8,169 nucleotides of DNA from Alphaproteobacteria bacterium (GCA_019745755.1 JAIESS010000190.1:1-8169); one strand, 5' to 3'. Counted from the first letter of the stretch, positions 1 through 6,838 are shown. Notes: generated from the sequence alone by a model not told the origin. Numbers and translations: made by a program.

Positions 1-452
1 TTTAAAAGAATTGCCTCAAGCCCCCGTTCTTTTAAGAAAGTTGTATGAATTTTGTCTTGATAGGCTCCCTTAGTAAAGCCCCCCATAAAAAGAGGATCCA
101 CACTATGGGAAAAAGCTGTGTGGGACACATCATGAAGAAGTGCTGCGATTTGCGTTCTTAAATCACCTCCGTATTTGCGAATAAGAAGCATGGACCCTAT
201 GCAATGATCATAACGCCAGTAAGTAATGTTCGTTGGATAACCATAATCACATGTGCCATATTGGCGAATTTTTTTAAGCCTTTCAAAGGCAGGGCTATTA
301 ATGAGATCAATCAAAACAGGCTCATTGATTAAAAAATCACCATGCACAGAAGAAATTTTAATACCCTTGGATGATTTTACCATGCTCAACGTTGTGCAAG
401 TATACCCACATTGAATGCTTAAAAAGACAATAAGTAGAAAACGAAACAACAT
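1..452 (-). CDS. HD-domain phosphohydrolase (SAMHD1/dGTPase-like), C-terminus cut by window edge
   Basis: The reading frame is open from ATG at 452 to the window edge (150 codons seen); the 3' end is missing. Residues 37-120 follow the SAMHD1/dNTP triphosphohydrolase pattern: a segment like LINSPAFERLKKIRQYG (50-66), the first metal histidine in RYDHCIGS (H83), and the HD pair in ALLHDVSHTAFSH (H107, D108), plus H111 and H116. Family members cleave (d)NTPs or other phosphate esters with metals bound by H...HD...D; the last Asp would lie beyond the window. Residues 1-23 are hydrophobic (FLLIVFLSIQCG core) and look like a signal peptide or anchor. That is unusual for a dNTPase. A start at M24 would remove it, but neither start has a strong Shine-Dalgarno site. 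The gene begins 21 bp after the holin stop, so co-transcription is likely. The family is fairly sure; the substrate is unknown. Confidence 0.8.
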   Translation of the reverse strand, partial: MLFRFLLIVFLSIQCGYTCTTLSMVKSSKGIKISSVHGDFLINEPVLIDLINSPAFERLKKIRQYGTCDYGYPTNITYWRYDHCIGSMLLIRKYGGDLRTQIAALLHDVSHTAFSHSVDPLFMGGFTKGAYQDKIHTTFLKERGLEAILL

Positions 453-473
453 AATATTCTATGCCTAAATATC

Positions 474-1001
474 TCAGCGATCTAGGAGGGCTGCGACGGT
501 GGAATCTTTCTCTTTACTACCACGGGAAGAACCAAATTCAAAGGCATACGCATCCTTAAGGCAAGCACCAAAAATACCGGCAATCATGGAAATAATACCA
601 ACGGCCTCTCCCGGGAGTTCATTCGAGTAATACCCAAGAGATGCAAGGCACAGACCAAGACCAATAGCTGCTGAGACAACCATGACGTCTGCTCGAACGT
701 TACGTTGACCCGACTTCACCATGGCGACATCGCGTGCACGTGCATCTTGACGATCTTGAAGCTCAATTTCGATCATGCGTACCTCCATATCCAAAATAGC
801 ACGTTGAAAATCGAGAAGCATTTTATTATTTTCAGATAGTTTTTGCATGGCCGTAACAGGATCCAATGAGTCCGTTACAGAATTGGCAAGATTCACAACT
901 TTTTGCGCCATGTCTTCTGCTCCCTTACCCCCAATCCATTTACCAATAATGGGAGCAAATTGAGCAAGACCAACGGCGGCAGCAATAAAGGGTATGGGCA
1001 T
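474..1001 (-). CDS. Phage holin, GTA-type three-transmembrane family
   Basis: A 175-residue protein. The start at 1001 is preferred over an in-frame ATG at 1034 because AGAAGGAGA lies 7 nt upstream of it. Layout: a hydrophobic N-terminus (about 4-24, PFIAAAVGLAQFAPIIG), a charged helical middle (about 50-100) with the DRQDARARD stretch (83-91), then two hydrophobic segments (about 105-125 and 132-150) and a polar tail with FGSSRGSKEK (157-166). This matches the GTA_holin_3TM type, in which three helices form inner-membrane lesions that release endolysin. The hydrolase at 2208-2627 has no signal peptide and would need such a holin. The endolysin and holin are not adjacent: a methyltransferase gene and a repeat element lie between them. 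A CtrA-like box lies 63 bp upstream of the start. The family comes from pattern recognition only. Confidence 0.75.
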   Translation of the reverse strand: MPIPFIAAAVGLAQFAPIIGKWIGGKGAEDMAQKVVNLANSVTDSLDPVTAMQKLSENNKMLLDFQRAILDMEVRMIEIELQDRQDARARDVAMVKSGQRNVRADVMVVSAAIGLGLCLASLGYYSNELPGEAVGIISMIAGIFGACLKDAYAFEFGSSRGSKEKDSTVAALLDR

Positions 1002-1008
1002 GAATGAT

Positions 1009-1017
1009 TCTCCTTCT
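1009..1017 (-). promoter_or_regulatory. Shine-Dalgarno site that sets the holin start
   Basis: On the minus strand AGAAGGAGA sits 7 nt before ATG at 1001. The longer in-frame start at 1034 has no comparable site, so the shorter holin is chosen. Confidence 0.75.
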
Positions 1018-1063
1018 GGATTATGTGAATACAATGAAAAAAATGTTTATGCGGAAGGAAAAT

Positions 1064-1078
1064 TTAATCTTTTGTTAA
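1064..1078. promoter_or_regulatory. CtrA-like box (TTAA-N7-TTAA) upstream of the holin
   Basis: TTAA (1064-1067), seven bases, TTAA (1075-1078) then C: an exact match to the alphaproteobacterial CtrA half-site consensus TTAA-N7-TTAA(C). It lies 63 bp upstream of the holin ATG, which is a plausible activator position. It also forms the left end of the repeat, so it may be an element terminus rather than an operator. Confidence 0.45.
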
Positions 1079-1201
1079 CTTCTTTGAGTTAGGATTAAGG
1101 TAGATAAGTTGCTGCAGCGGCTTTTATAGTGTTAAACGCCCGTTTTTTAGGAAATGACGTGTGAATAGTACCGCTGTAACGTGTGCTAAAAAGTGAGCGG
1201 G

Positions 1202-1234
1202 GGGTGGCCCCCACCCTAGTCCCACTAGGGTGGG
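1202..1234 (+). other. Two mutually exclusive GC-rich hairpins inside repeat copy 1
   Basis: Hairpin A pairs GGGTGG (1202-1207) with CCACCC (1211-1216) around CCC. Hairpin B pairs CCCACCCTAGT (1210-1220) with ACTAGGGTGGG (1224-1234), 11 perfect pairs around CCC. The strand at 1211-1216 is used by both, so only one can form at a time. Neither is followed by a T-run, so a simple intrinsic terminator is unlikely. Confidence 0.7.
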
Positions 1235-1252
1235 ACTGGCGGGTAGAAAAAG

Positions 1253-1267
1253 TTAACAAAAGGTTAA
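1253..1267. promoter_or_regulatory. CtrA-like box at the right end of repeat copy 1
   Basis: TTAA (1253-1256), CAAAAGG, TTAA (1264-1267): an exact TTAA-N7-TTAA arrangement, in inverted orientation to the box at 1064-1078. It lies about 100 bp downstream of the methyltransferase stop. Confidence 0.4.
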
Positions 1268-1370
1268 TAAATGCTAAAATTTTTTGAGAATGTAGGATGG
1301 AGATGGGGCCAGCTATCATTAGGAGGGGCATGGTATGTTTTCTAAGATTCATAAATTTTCAAAGAGATGT

Positions 1371-2150
1371 TTATCTTTTCCTTGCAACAGTCAATAAGCG
1401 CTCTGTTTCTAATTCAGAAAATGGCATACCGTCCATACCGTATTGCCCTAGTACCTCAAACCCATTTCTCTTGAGCATCTCACAAAGCTTTATTGCCGTA
1501 TAGCACTGAAGGGTTCCTATGCTCGTGTATCGTTTGGGTTTTTCAGAGCCCTCCTGTACATAATTGGTTGTATAGGAGGTCAGGATACCCTGGTCATTGA
1601 TGATGCTGTGTTGGATATGGCGATGTTTGGTGTTACCTGAAGATCTCAACCATTCAATGGACAATTTTGTGATATTATCACCGTGTATGAGGTAATTTAG
1701 ATTAAATATATCAAACACATAAAGGCCACCCTCCCTAAGGTTTCCAGAAATATTACGCATGGCTTTTTCAAAGCCAGCCTTTGTAAGGTGCCCGATGGCA
1801 TTGAATATGGTAATGGCGGCATTGAATGTGCCAACCTTTATGGTGCGCATATCCCCTAACAGTAGTTTTATGGGGGCCACCCCGTTAAAGGCCCTGGCTT
1901 TATCCTCCGCAATGCTCAACATGCCTTGGCTAATATCCGACCCCGTCACCCGATACCCCATCTTCGCAAGGTAAAAAACCTGAGATCCCGTTCCACAGGT
2001 CAGATCAAGGACAGTCTTCACGCCGTATTGTTTGAGAATTTTCTCAATCGTAGCATTCGTAATTTTGGAAATATCCGTCTCTTCATGTAGGAGATCATAA
2101 TGGTTACTTGCACCATTGTACCAGTCAGGTCTTTTACCATGGAGTATCAT
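1371..2150 (-). CDS. Class I SAM-dependent methyltransferase
   Basis: A 259-residue protein with a Rossmann-type methyltransferase core. Motif I is VLDLTCGTGS (47-56), the acidic residue after strand 2 is in TGSDIS (D72), motif II is LLLGDMR (96-102), and AITIFNAIGHL (112-122) followed by GGLYVFDIFN (141-150) fits the motif III/IV region. It would transfer a methyl group from S-adenosylmethionine; the substrate cannot be read from the sequence. Nothing suggests a DNA methyltransferase (no DPPY/NPPY or PC motif), so a small molecule or protein target is more likely. It starts 57 bp after the hydrolase stop, a larger gap than elsewhere in this operon, with only a weak AAGAAGAA site upstream. 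Its position between endolysin and holin suggests an accessory (moron) gene. Confidence 0.88.
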   Translation of the reverse strand: MILHGKRPDWYNGASNHYDLLHEETDISKITNATIEKILKQYGVKTVLDLTCGTGSQVFYLAKMGYRVTGSDISQGMLSIAEDKARAFNGVAPIKLLLGDMRTIKVGTFNAAITIFNAIGHLTKAGFEKAMRNISGNLREGGLYVFDIFNLNYLIHGDNITKLSIEWLRSSGNTKHRHIQHSIINDQGILTSYTTNYVQEGSEKPKRYTSIGTLQCYTAIKLCEMLKRNGFEVLGQYGMDGMPFSELETERLLTVARKR

Positions 2151-2207
2151 GCGGTGATAATTCTTCTTAAAAAATTGCGTTCTTGAGGAGAGTTTATCCC
2201 ATGCCTA

Positions 2208-2627
2208 TTACGACTCCAATCGATAAAAAAGATGGCGACCAATTTTAATCTGGCACCGTTGCCCCTTTGCCCAAAAGGGCGCTATATAGTCCGCATGATA
2301 ATGATCACTTCCCTTGGTGAGATCAGGCCAAGAACCATGCAATGTTCGATGTGCAACATCTAAGCATGTTTTAAAAAGATCATTATCATCTGAAATAATT
2401 TCAATGACTGTACGGTTAGGGTCTCCCTCTAACCAGCATGAAAATTGATAGGGTTTTAAGCATACATCCCGCACTGTTTGACCAAAACGACGTTTATGTT
2501 TGGCCCGGTTAATAATCACATTAGCAATAGCAATGAGTGCGGGCAATCCGCCGTCTTGACGTGCGTACTCTCCCCTTGCCTCACCATAAATTGTGCGTGC
2601 TAAAACATCTTTATTATCATCAAACAT
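2208..2627 (-). CDS. SleB-type cell wall hydrolase, probable phage endolysin
   Basis: A 139-residue protein nearly all made of a Hydrolase_2 (SleB) domain. Seen: LARTIYGEARGE (9-20) with the likely catalytic Glu16, the ALIAIANVIINRA helix (30-42), the VCLKPYQFSCW block (55-65), SDHYHADYIAPFWAKG (107-122) and a closing GRHLFYR (130-136). The family cleaves peptidoglycan glycan strands. No signal peptide is present, as expected for a holin-dependent endolysin, so the holin candidate at 474-1001 is the natural partner. The start has AGAGG at a suitable distance, inside the 12-bp gap after the chitin-binding-like gene, so the two are almost certainly co-transcribed. It is a minimal single-domain form with no separate wall-binding domain. 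Confidence 0.9.
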   Translation of the reverse strand: MFDDNKDVLARTIYGEARGEYARQDGGLPALIAIANVIINRAKHKRRFGQTVRDVCLKPYQFSCWLEGDPNRTVIEIISDDNDLFKTCLDVAHRTLHGSWPDLTKGSDHYHADYIAPFWAKGQRCQIKIGRHLFYRLES

Positions 2628-2639
2628 AGCAAATGCCTC

Positions 2640-3017
2640 TTATATTTTGGGATCAATAACAACACGCCACTTCGCTATCTCTTTGGCAAAATTCTCTGCT
2701 ACATGGTGTGCTATGCATGTATAAGTTTTATGTTCAAAAACCACCCAATCATGGACACAGTAATACTCCTCTTTTTTCCAAGCTCCACGTATGTGAGGTG
2801 TAATGGTGGGAAGGGTTACTGTGCCCAAATCCGTACCACAGGTTCCCTCAAACATAATTTTATCCCCATCCTGGTGAACAACTTTAACGCTTTCTGGAAT
2901 GATTTTCTCTGACATTTTCTGATGATGGAGCTCTTGAATCATTCTGAAAAGCTCTTTGAAATTTCCATCAAGCTCTTGCATGCTCAAGGGGCTGCCCTTT
3001 TCTGAACGGTAAATCAT
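2640..3017 (-). CDS. Phage tail/fibre-associated protein with chitin-binding-like (CBM5/12) C-terminus
   Basis: A 125-residue protein in two parts. The N-terminus, IYRSEKGSPLSMQELDGNF (2-20), resembles the short 'G-x-PLT-x-x-E-x-DGNF' opening of many phage tail-fibre and tail-tip proteins. A helical link (about 20-40) follows. The C-terminus, about 74-118, has the spacing of a CBM5/12 carbohydrate-binding module: RGAW (77-80), YYCVHDWVVF (85-94), KTYTCIAHH (97-105) and a last Trp at 117. A host-surface glycan contact is plausible but inferred. The start lies one base after the stop of the 297-residue gene, with AAGGAAG upstream, so translational coupling is likely. The product could also be an adaptor for the hydrolase encoded next. 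Confidence 0.7.
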   Translation of the reverse strand: MIYRSEKGSPLSMQELDGNFKELFRMIQELHHQKMSEKIIPESVKVVHQDGDKIMFEGTCGTDLGTVTLPTITPHIRGAWKKEEYYCVHDWVVFEHKTYTCIAHHVAENFAKEIAKWRVVIDPKI

Positions 3018-3018
3018 A

Positions 3019-3912
3019 TTATTCTTCCTTTTTAAAGGTTACATCAACAAAGCGTGATCGACCCAATTGCTTTGCCTGAATTGACTTATAAGAATGATCA
3101 AAGTAATCGCTTACGCATAATTGTGCGCAACCATTCACAAGATCATCTTCAAGGGTTTGCGTAGAGTGAACGCATCTTTCTTCTGCGTACATAAATACTA
3201 TTTTCCCCATACCTTTTGCCGTGAAAGAAACCCCTTGATCAGGATGAACACCCTTGGCTAAAAAACCCTTTAATGAATGGGGTTGAACAACGGTTTCGTC
3301 GCCATCACTATCAAGGGTTAGGTAGTACTGCATAATATCTTGCAAGAGAATCTGCGGATAAAAGCTACCGCCATACCCCCAAAAGGGTTTATAAAATGGA
3401 TCAAGAGAGGGCTCATAATGCATGCCCTCTGTTACCAGATTCATTGTAAGAAAAAGATTTTTTGTCACAGTTAAAAATGATTTTGTGTAGATGTCATGAC
3501 GCGACGAATGCTGTTCCCACGTCATGTGTGGAAAGAAAAATGTGTGCTCACCATAACAACGCCCCGAAAATTCATTCCATGCGCCGCCAATCAAACATCG
3601 TCCATTACCGGCATAACGTAATGTGATTTTTTCTAAAGGTTTTTTTAAAGTGTCCCACAGAGGGGATGGAGAACACACTTTTCCACTCAAAGAGCTCGCT
3701 CCCTGAATCTCGCGATGATTAAAGGTTGGGACAAGTTCACAACGCAAAACAAAAAGATCTGGTAAGACTGCTTCGTCATAGTCATCCTCCATCATTCCAG
3801 GAGATGTAGACACTAAAATAGGCTCCTCATCCATTAATACCTCCGGTGCTATGTACACATGATGATTGGGTCTCCCTCGGACAAAGGGCTGTAATCCTCG
3901 ATCAAGCCGCAT
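3019..3912 (-). CDS. Unknown phage-operon protein (297 aa)
   Basis: I do not recognise this family. The protein is soluble-looking, has no signal peptide or membrane segment, and is rich in aromatic residues (for example FYKPFWGYGGSFYPQ near 172-186) and acidic loops, as in many virion structural proteins. It begins inside the end of the 560-residue gene (11-nt overlap) with an excellent AAGGAGGTG site, and ends one base before the next gene. This tight coupling with a tail/hub-like gene upstream and a fibre-like gene downstream suggests a tail-tip, baseplate or receptor-binding component. That role is inference from position only. Confidence 0.75.
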   Translation of the reverse strand: MRLDRGLQPFVRGRPNHHVYIAPEVLMDEEPILVSTSPGMMEDDYDEAVLPDLFVLRCELVPTFNHREIQGASSLSGKVCSPSPLWDTLKKPLEKITLRYAGNGRCLIGGAWNEFSGRCYGEHTFFFPHMTWEQHSSRHDIYTKSFLTVTKNLFLTMNLVTEGMHYEPSLDPFYKPFWGYGGSFYPQILLQDIMQYYLTLDSDGDETVVQPHSLKGFLAKGVHPDQGVSFTAKGMGKIVFMYAEERCVHSTQTLEDDLVNGCAQLCVSDYFDHSYKSIQAKQLGRSRFVDVTFKKEE

Positions 3913-5584
3913 AAAACACCTCCTTCATAGATACCATGTGTTTGGGTGAAAAATAATGATCGCGTACACGCACAACTTCTTCCAGCAACGGCTCATTACG
4001 GAGATCACGCAATGCTATTGAAAATGTTGTCGGATGTTTTTTAAGACTCTCTTTAAGCGCACCCATCCGTGGATACTGATCCTGTATGAGGCGATTTACT
4101 TGATCGTCTCCTGAATTATTGATACGTACTGATTCTACAATGTCTGTTGTATGCAACACCGATGTATCCACGACACCCCGTGGTTTAAGGGTTTGCGCAA
4201 TCTCATCCAAAAGGTTTTGATGTGAGGAAGGTCTTCCTACAACATCATCATCTATGACATTCTTTTCAACATAACCATCATTTAAATTTTCATGTAATGG
4301 CTGCATGCCAAGGGCCAAAGCACAGCGTATAAAAGCATAACTTTTGGTCCCTTTTTTACAAAGACGATAACTCGTCACCTTGCCCTTTACGGAATCTAGG
4401 GCCACACTCAGGACGTTGCCTAAATCAACAACAGTTTTTGTTGATATCGTAAGGGCGTCCAAAAAGGGTACTTTAAATTCCACTTCGACACATCGTGCGC
4501 TGGCCGCTAAAAAACACCGTGCATAATCCAAAGCAAAGGCGATAGCTTCTTCTCCTTTGGGCGTTTTAAAAACACTGGACTGTGTTGATACGGGTAAATC
4601 CTTAAGGGTTAATGTCAGCTGCTTAAAGGGGCGCAGGTTAGGCGCTTGAACACGGTTTAACACATGACACTGAACAATCTCACGGCGACGCTGTTTATAC
4701 TGCCACTCAATGCTAAGGACACCGTCAAACCAGGAGCGATTAAACATCACCTGACGGGGTGCATCATCATCCACATCTTTTTGCCAAAGTGGTGGCGACG
4801 TTCGTGGGTAAAGGTTTAATACCCCCGTGGATGGAGGCCTCACAGCAATCAACGTACTTTCCACAACGCGACATCCTGATTTCCCTAAACGCTTTCCAAG
4901 CTTATGCCCAGGTTTTGGAAATGATTTTTCAAAATTTTTGGGTGTAAAAGAATTCACTATTTTTTCGGGGAACGCTTTCGCAAGAACAGGCCACACATCA
5001 ACTTCACCTGTATCCTTTTGTACCCACTCGGCTTTCACATTAAGGATAATCCCGGCATAGGGTAATTCCGTAAAACGTACAGCCACACTTTCTTTAAAAA
5101 CTGTTTTTGGTGTCCACACATCGCCCATACCCTCAAAAATATCACATAATACGGAGGCCCCCGTCACGGGATCAAATTCATAGAGTGCCGTTTGATGATG
5201 AAGTGTTTGCGTCAATCCGCTAGCCCCAGCAAGCTCAACAAAATCATCGCTACGTATGCGTTTCTCATGGGAAGACTCTATTAATACATCCGCTTCAACG
5301 CACGCCTTACACTCAATCTCCCACACATTTTTTTGCGACTTAATGGGAAAATGACAAAGCTCCCCTTTAAATAAAACCTTCGGTGTTGATGCTGGGGTTT
5401 CTTGATATGTTAAAAAACAACCAACCTGCGCTGGATACTGAAAATCTGTTGCTGTGAGCTTTAAAAGAGCTACTTCCCCCTCCTTTTGAGAAAGATCAAA
5501 TGATAAAAGAGTCATATCATGACGCAGGTGATGGTCTGGAGTGAAAATCTCTTCTTTATGAGCCCATGCAAAAAAAATTGTCAT
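3902..5584 (-). CDS. Phage tail hub/baseplate-like protein (560 aa)
   Basis: The first 100 residues follow a pattern I recognise from alphaproteobacterial prophage tail proteins: an opening like TIFFAWAHKEEIFTPDHH (2-19), then DLSQKEGEVALLKLTA (30-45), then a segment returning the physical 'cost' of the local coordinate (FKGELCHFP, 72-80). EFDPVTGASVLCDIFEG (136-152) matches the 'x-DP/R-VT-x-x-x-x-x-DI' segment of the same proteins. The middle is beta-rich. The C-terminal ~110 residues are more polar and may be a separate module. A tail-tip hub role is inferred. The start has GAGAGG upstream and lies in a divergent intergenic region with the transporter gene. It heads the five-gene run 5584 to 1371. 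The family usually runs longer, so this may be a compact form. Confidence 0.7.
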   Translation of the reverse strand: MTIFFAWAHKEEIFTPDHHLRHDMTLLSFDLSQKEGEVALLKLTATDFQYPAQVGCFLTYQETPASTPKVLFKGELCHFPIKSQKNVWEIECKACVEADVLIESSHEKRIRSDDFVELAGASGLTQTLHHQTALYEFDPVTGASVLCDIFEGMGDVWTPKTVFKESVAVRFTELPYAGIILNVKAEWVQKDTGEVDVWPVLAKAFPEKIVNSFTPKNFEKSFPKPGHKLGKRLGKSGCRVVESTLIAVRPPSTGVLNLYPRTSPPLWQKDVDDDAPRQVMFNRSWFDGVLSIEWQYKQRRREIVQCHVLNRVQAPNLRPFKQLTLTLKDLPVSTQSSVFKTPKGEEAIAFALDYARCFLAASARCVEVEFKVPFLDALTISTKTVVDLGNVLSVALDSVKGKVTSYRLCKKGTKSYAFIRCALALGMQPLHENLNDGYVEKNVIDDDVVGRPSSHQNLLDEIAQTLKPRGVVDTSVLHTTDIVESVRINNSGDDQVNRLIQDQYPRMGALKESLKKHPTTFSIALRDLRNEPLLEEVVRVRDHYFSPKHMVSMKEVFYAA

Positions 5585-5694
5585 AGTATCCTCTCTTCTC
5601 TCATTTCATAAGTAGTCACTATTATTTTCATCTCGACAAAAGGTCCCGATCCCTTTAGTACTAGTGTAACAAGCTTGTATTTTTTTATGGATGT
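5585..5694. promoter_or_regulatory. Divergent intergenic region between tail operon and transporter
   Basis: These 110 bp must carry start signals for both directions. A perfect 10-bp palindrome ACAAGCTTGT (5669-5678) lies 16 bp before the transporter ATG and could be an operator. I cannot name a confident -35/-10 pair for either direction. The transporter ATG at 5695 has no Shine-Dalgarno site before it, so its transcript may be leaderless. Confidence 0.35.
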
Positions 5695-6660
5695 ATGTCC
5701 CGTTCTTCCGCTGCCCTTACCATTAATGACCAAGACCTCACCATCACAGGAAAACCCGCAGAACTCATTCGCCTTATCCCGGGGCTACCCTGGTTCTTTA
5801 GGCGCGGCTATGTCCAAGGTGTGTTTTGGGCATTAATGATTTGCTTAACCAGTGTGACCAATGACGTTTTGATGCGCTTTATGGGGCAAGGACTACATCC
5901 TCTTGAAATCGTATTTTTCCGCTTTTTTTTCAGCATGATCTCCGTCCTGCCCTTTATGATTCCAAGTGGTCTTGCCCTTTTTAAAACAAGCCGCCCAAGT
6001 CAGCATTTTGTCCGTGCCCTCGTTGGCGCCGGCGCCATTGTTGCATGCTGCTATTCCGTGAATCTCATGCCCTTATCTGAAAATACAACGATTATGTTTG
6101 CAGAACCTCTCTTTGTGCTGCCTCTTGCTGTTATTTTCCTTCGTGAAAACGTCGATAGTGGTCGATGGATCGCAACCATTTTTGGTTTCATTGGTCTTCT
6201 TATTATCGTGCAGCCTGGAACAGAAACGTTTCAAACCGTGGCCCTTTTTCCGATCACCGCAGCCTTTCTTTTTGCACTTTCCAATATCATTTCAAAAATT
6301 ATGGTAAGCCGCGAACACACACTTACCATGCTCTTTTATTTTGGTGTAGGGACTACTCTGGTAGCTGCTTTCACGCTTCCTTGGGTATGGAAAATGCCAA
6401 CCATGAATGAGCTTTTCTTCCTTGCCCTCCTTGGTATTGGGGCAAATATGATCCAAGTCTGTCTGTTTAGGGCTTTCGCCGCCACAGATGCTTCCGCCCT
6501 TATGCCCTTTCGCTACACAGAACTTCTTTTTTCTGCCACCATTGGATTTCTCCTTTTTTCAGAAATTCCACGCCTTTGGATTCTTGCTGGGGGAAGCCTT
6601 ATCATCGCTAGTAATTTCTACATTACGTGGCGTGAGATCAATAAGGAAAAAAGGGTGTAA
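5695..6660 (+). CDS. DMT-superfamily (EamA) transporter
   Basis: A 321-residue membrane protein with about ten hydrophobic segments (roughly 40-60, 70-90, 106-122, 130-150, 156-174, 182-200, 210-230, 238-258, 268-290, 294-312), arranged as two EamA repeats. Typical pieces are LHPLEIVFFRFFFS (67-80), AEPLFVLPLAVIFLRENV (136-153), RWIATIFGFIGLLIIVQPG (157-175), and the second-repeat equivalents ALMPFRYTELLFS (268-280) and WILAGGSLIIASNFYI (295-310). DMT proteins move small metabolites across the inner membrane; some in intracellular alphaproteobacteria carry S-adenosylmethionine, but the substrate here cannot be read. It is the only plus-strand gene and splits phage tail genes. Two nearby ATGs (5687, 5691) are out of frame. 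It is probably host or cargo DNA rather than a phage structural gene. Confidence 0.92.
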   Translation: MSRSSAALTINDQDLTITGKPAELIRLIPGLPWFFRRGYVQGVFWALMICLTSVTNDVLMRFMGQGLHPLEIVFFRFFFSMISVLPFMIPSGLALFKTSRPSQHFVRALVGAGAIVACCYSVNLMPLSENTTIMFAEPLFVLPLAVIFLRENVDSGRWIATIFGFIGLLIIVQPGTETFQTVALFPITAAFLFALSNIISKIMVSREHTLTMLFYFGVGTTLVAAFTLPWVWKMPTMNELFFLALLGIGANMIQVCLFRAFAATDASALMPFRYTELLFSATIGFLLFSEIPRLWILAGGSLIIASNFYITWREINKEKRV

Positions 6661-6676
6661 CGCACATCACTTTTTT
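6648..6676 (+). terminator. Possible weak terminator at the transporter gene end
   Basis: The last codons give AAAAAAGGGTG and 10 nt later CACTTTTTT follows, which can pair imperfectly (A-T pairs plus GTG/CAC, with two unpaired G) and ends in a T-run. It is weak, A-T rich, and overlaps the stop codon. Confidence 0.3.
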
Positions 6677-6694
6677 GAATATTTCTGATATTTT

Positions 6695-6709
6695 TTAAGA
6701 CTTTGTTAA
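6695..6709. promoter_or_regulatory. CtrA-like box at the left end of repeat copy 2
   Basis: TTAA (6695-6698), GACTTTG, TTAA (6706-6709): an exact TTAA-N7-TTAA spacing, although the spacer differs from copy 1. The matching right-end box (6893-6907, TTAACAAAAGGTTAC) has one mismatch in the second half-site. Confidence 0.35.
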
Positions 6710-6838
6710 GAATCTGCAGGTATCATCAATAATGTAAACGTACTGCAGACGTTTTGATAATATAGACACGTTGTGAGAACTAAAACATCTCGCCATGTGA
6801 ACACTACCGTTTGGCCTCACGTTGAGAATGGAGCGGGT

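Larger units (their letters stand above)
1064..1267 (+). repeat. Intergenic repeat element, copy 1 (204 bp, inverted TTAA-box ends)
   Basis: Homologous to 6695-6907 in the same orientation. The ends are imperfect inverted repeats: left TTAATCTTTTGTTAACTT (1064-1081); the right end, reverse complemented, gives TTAACCTTTTGTTAACTT. Landmarks shared with copy 2 in the same order are CTGCAG at offset 48 (1112-1117), a TGTGAA..A.TACCG segment (from 1160), GGTGGCCCCCACC (1203-1215), a strong hairpin (1210-1234) and the closing AAAAAGTTAACAAAAGGTTA. There is no coding potential. It may be a MITE-like element, a structured-RNA locus, or a conserved regulatory unit. Confidence 0.75.
1002..1370. other. 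Gene-free interval between methyltransferase and holin, mostly a repeat element
   Basis: No convincing gene lies here. Open frames across 1095-1503 are chance frames over a GC-rich hairpin and the end of the methyltransferase gene. The interval holds a 204-bp repeat (1064-1267), its CtrA-like end boxes, and about 100 bp of AT-rich leftover (1268-1370) after the methyltransferase stop. I see no hairpin followed by a T-run that would end the upstream operon. Confidence 0.7.

Noticed and set aside
1210..1234. Strong hairpin as an intrinsic terminator
   Set aside because: No T-run follows on either strand; on the plus strand the next bases are ACTGGCGGGTAG.
1095..1503. Open frames on both strands across the repeat
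   Set aside because: They cross the GC-rich hairpin and overlap the methyltransferase end, have no Shine-Dalgarno site, and are not kept in copy 2.
4045..4062. TTAA...TTAA at 4045-4062 as another CtrA box
   Set aside because: The spacer is 8 rather than 7 bases and it lies inside a coding region.
4759..5060. Plus-strand frames inside the 560-residue gene
   Set aside because: Shadows of a real minus-strand gene with recognised phage patterns.
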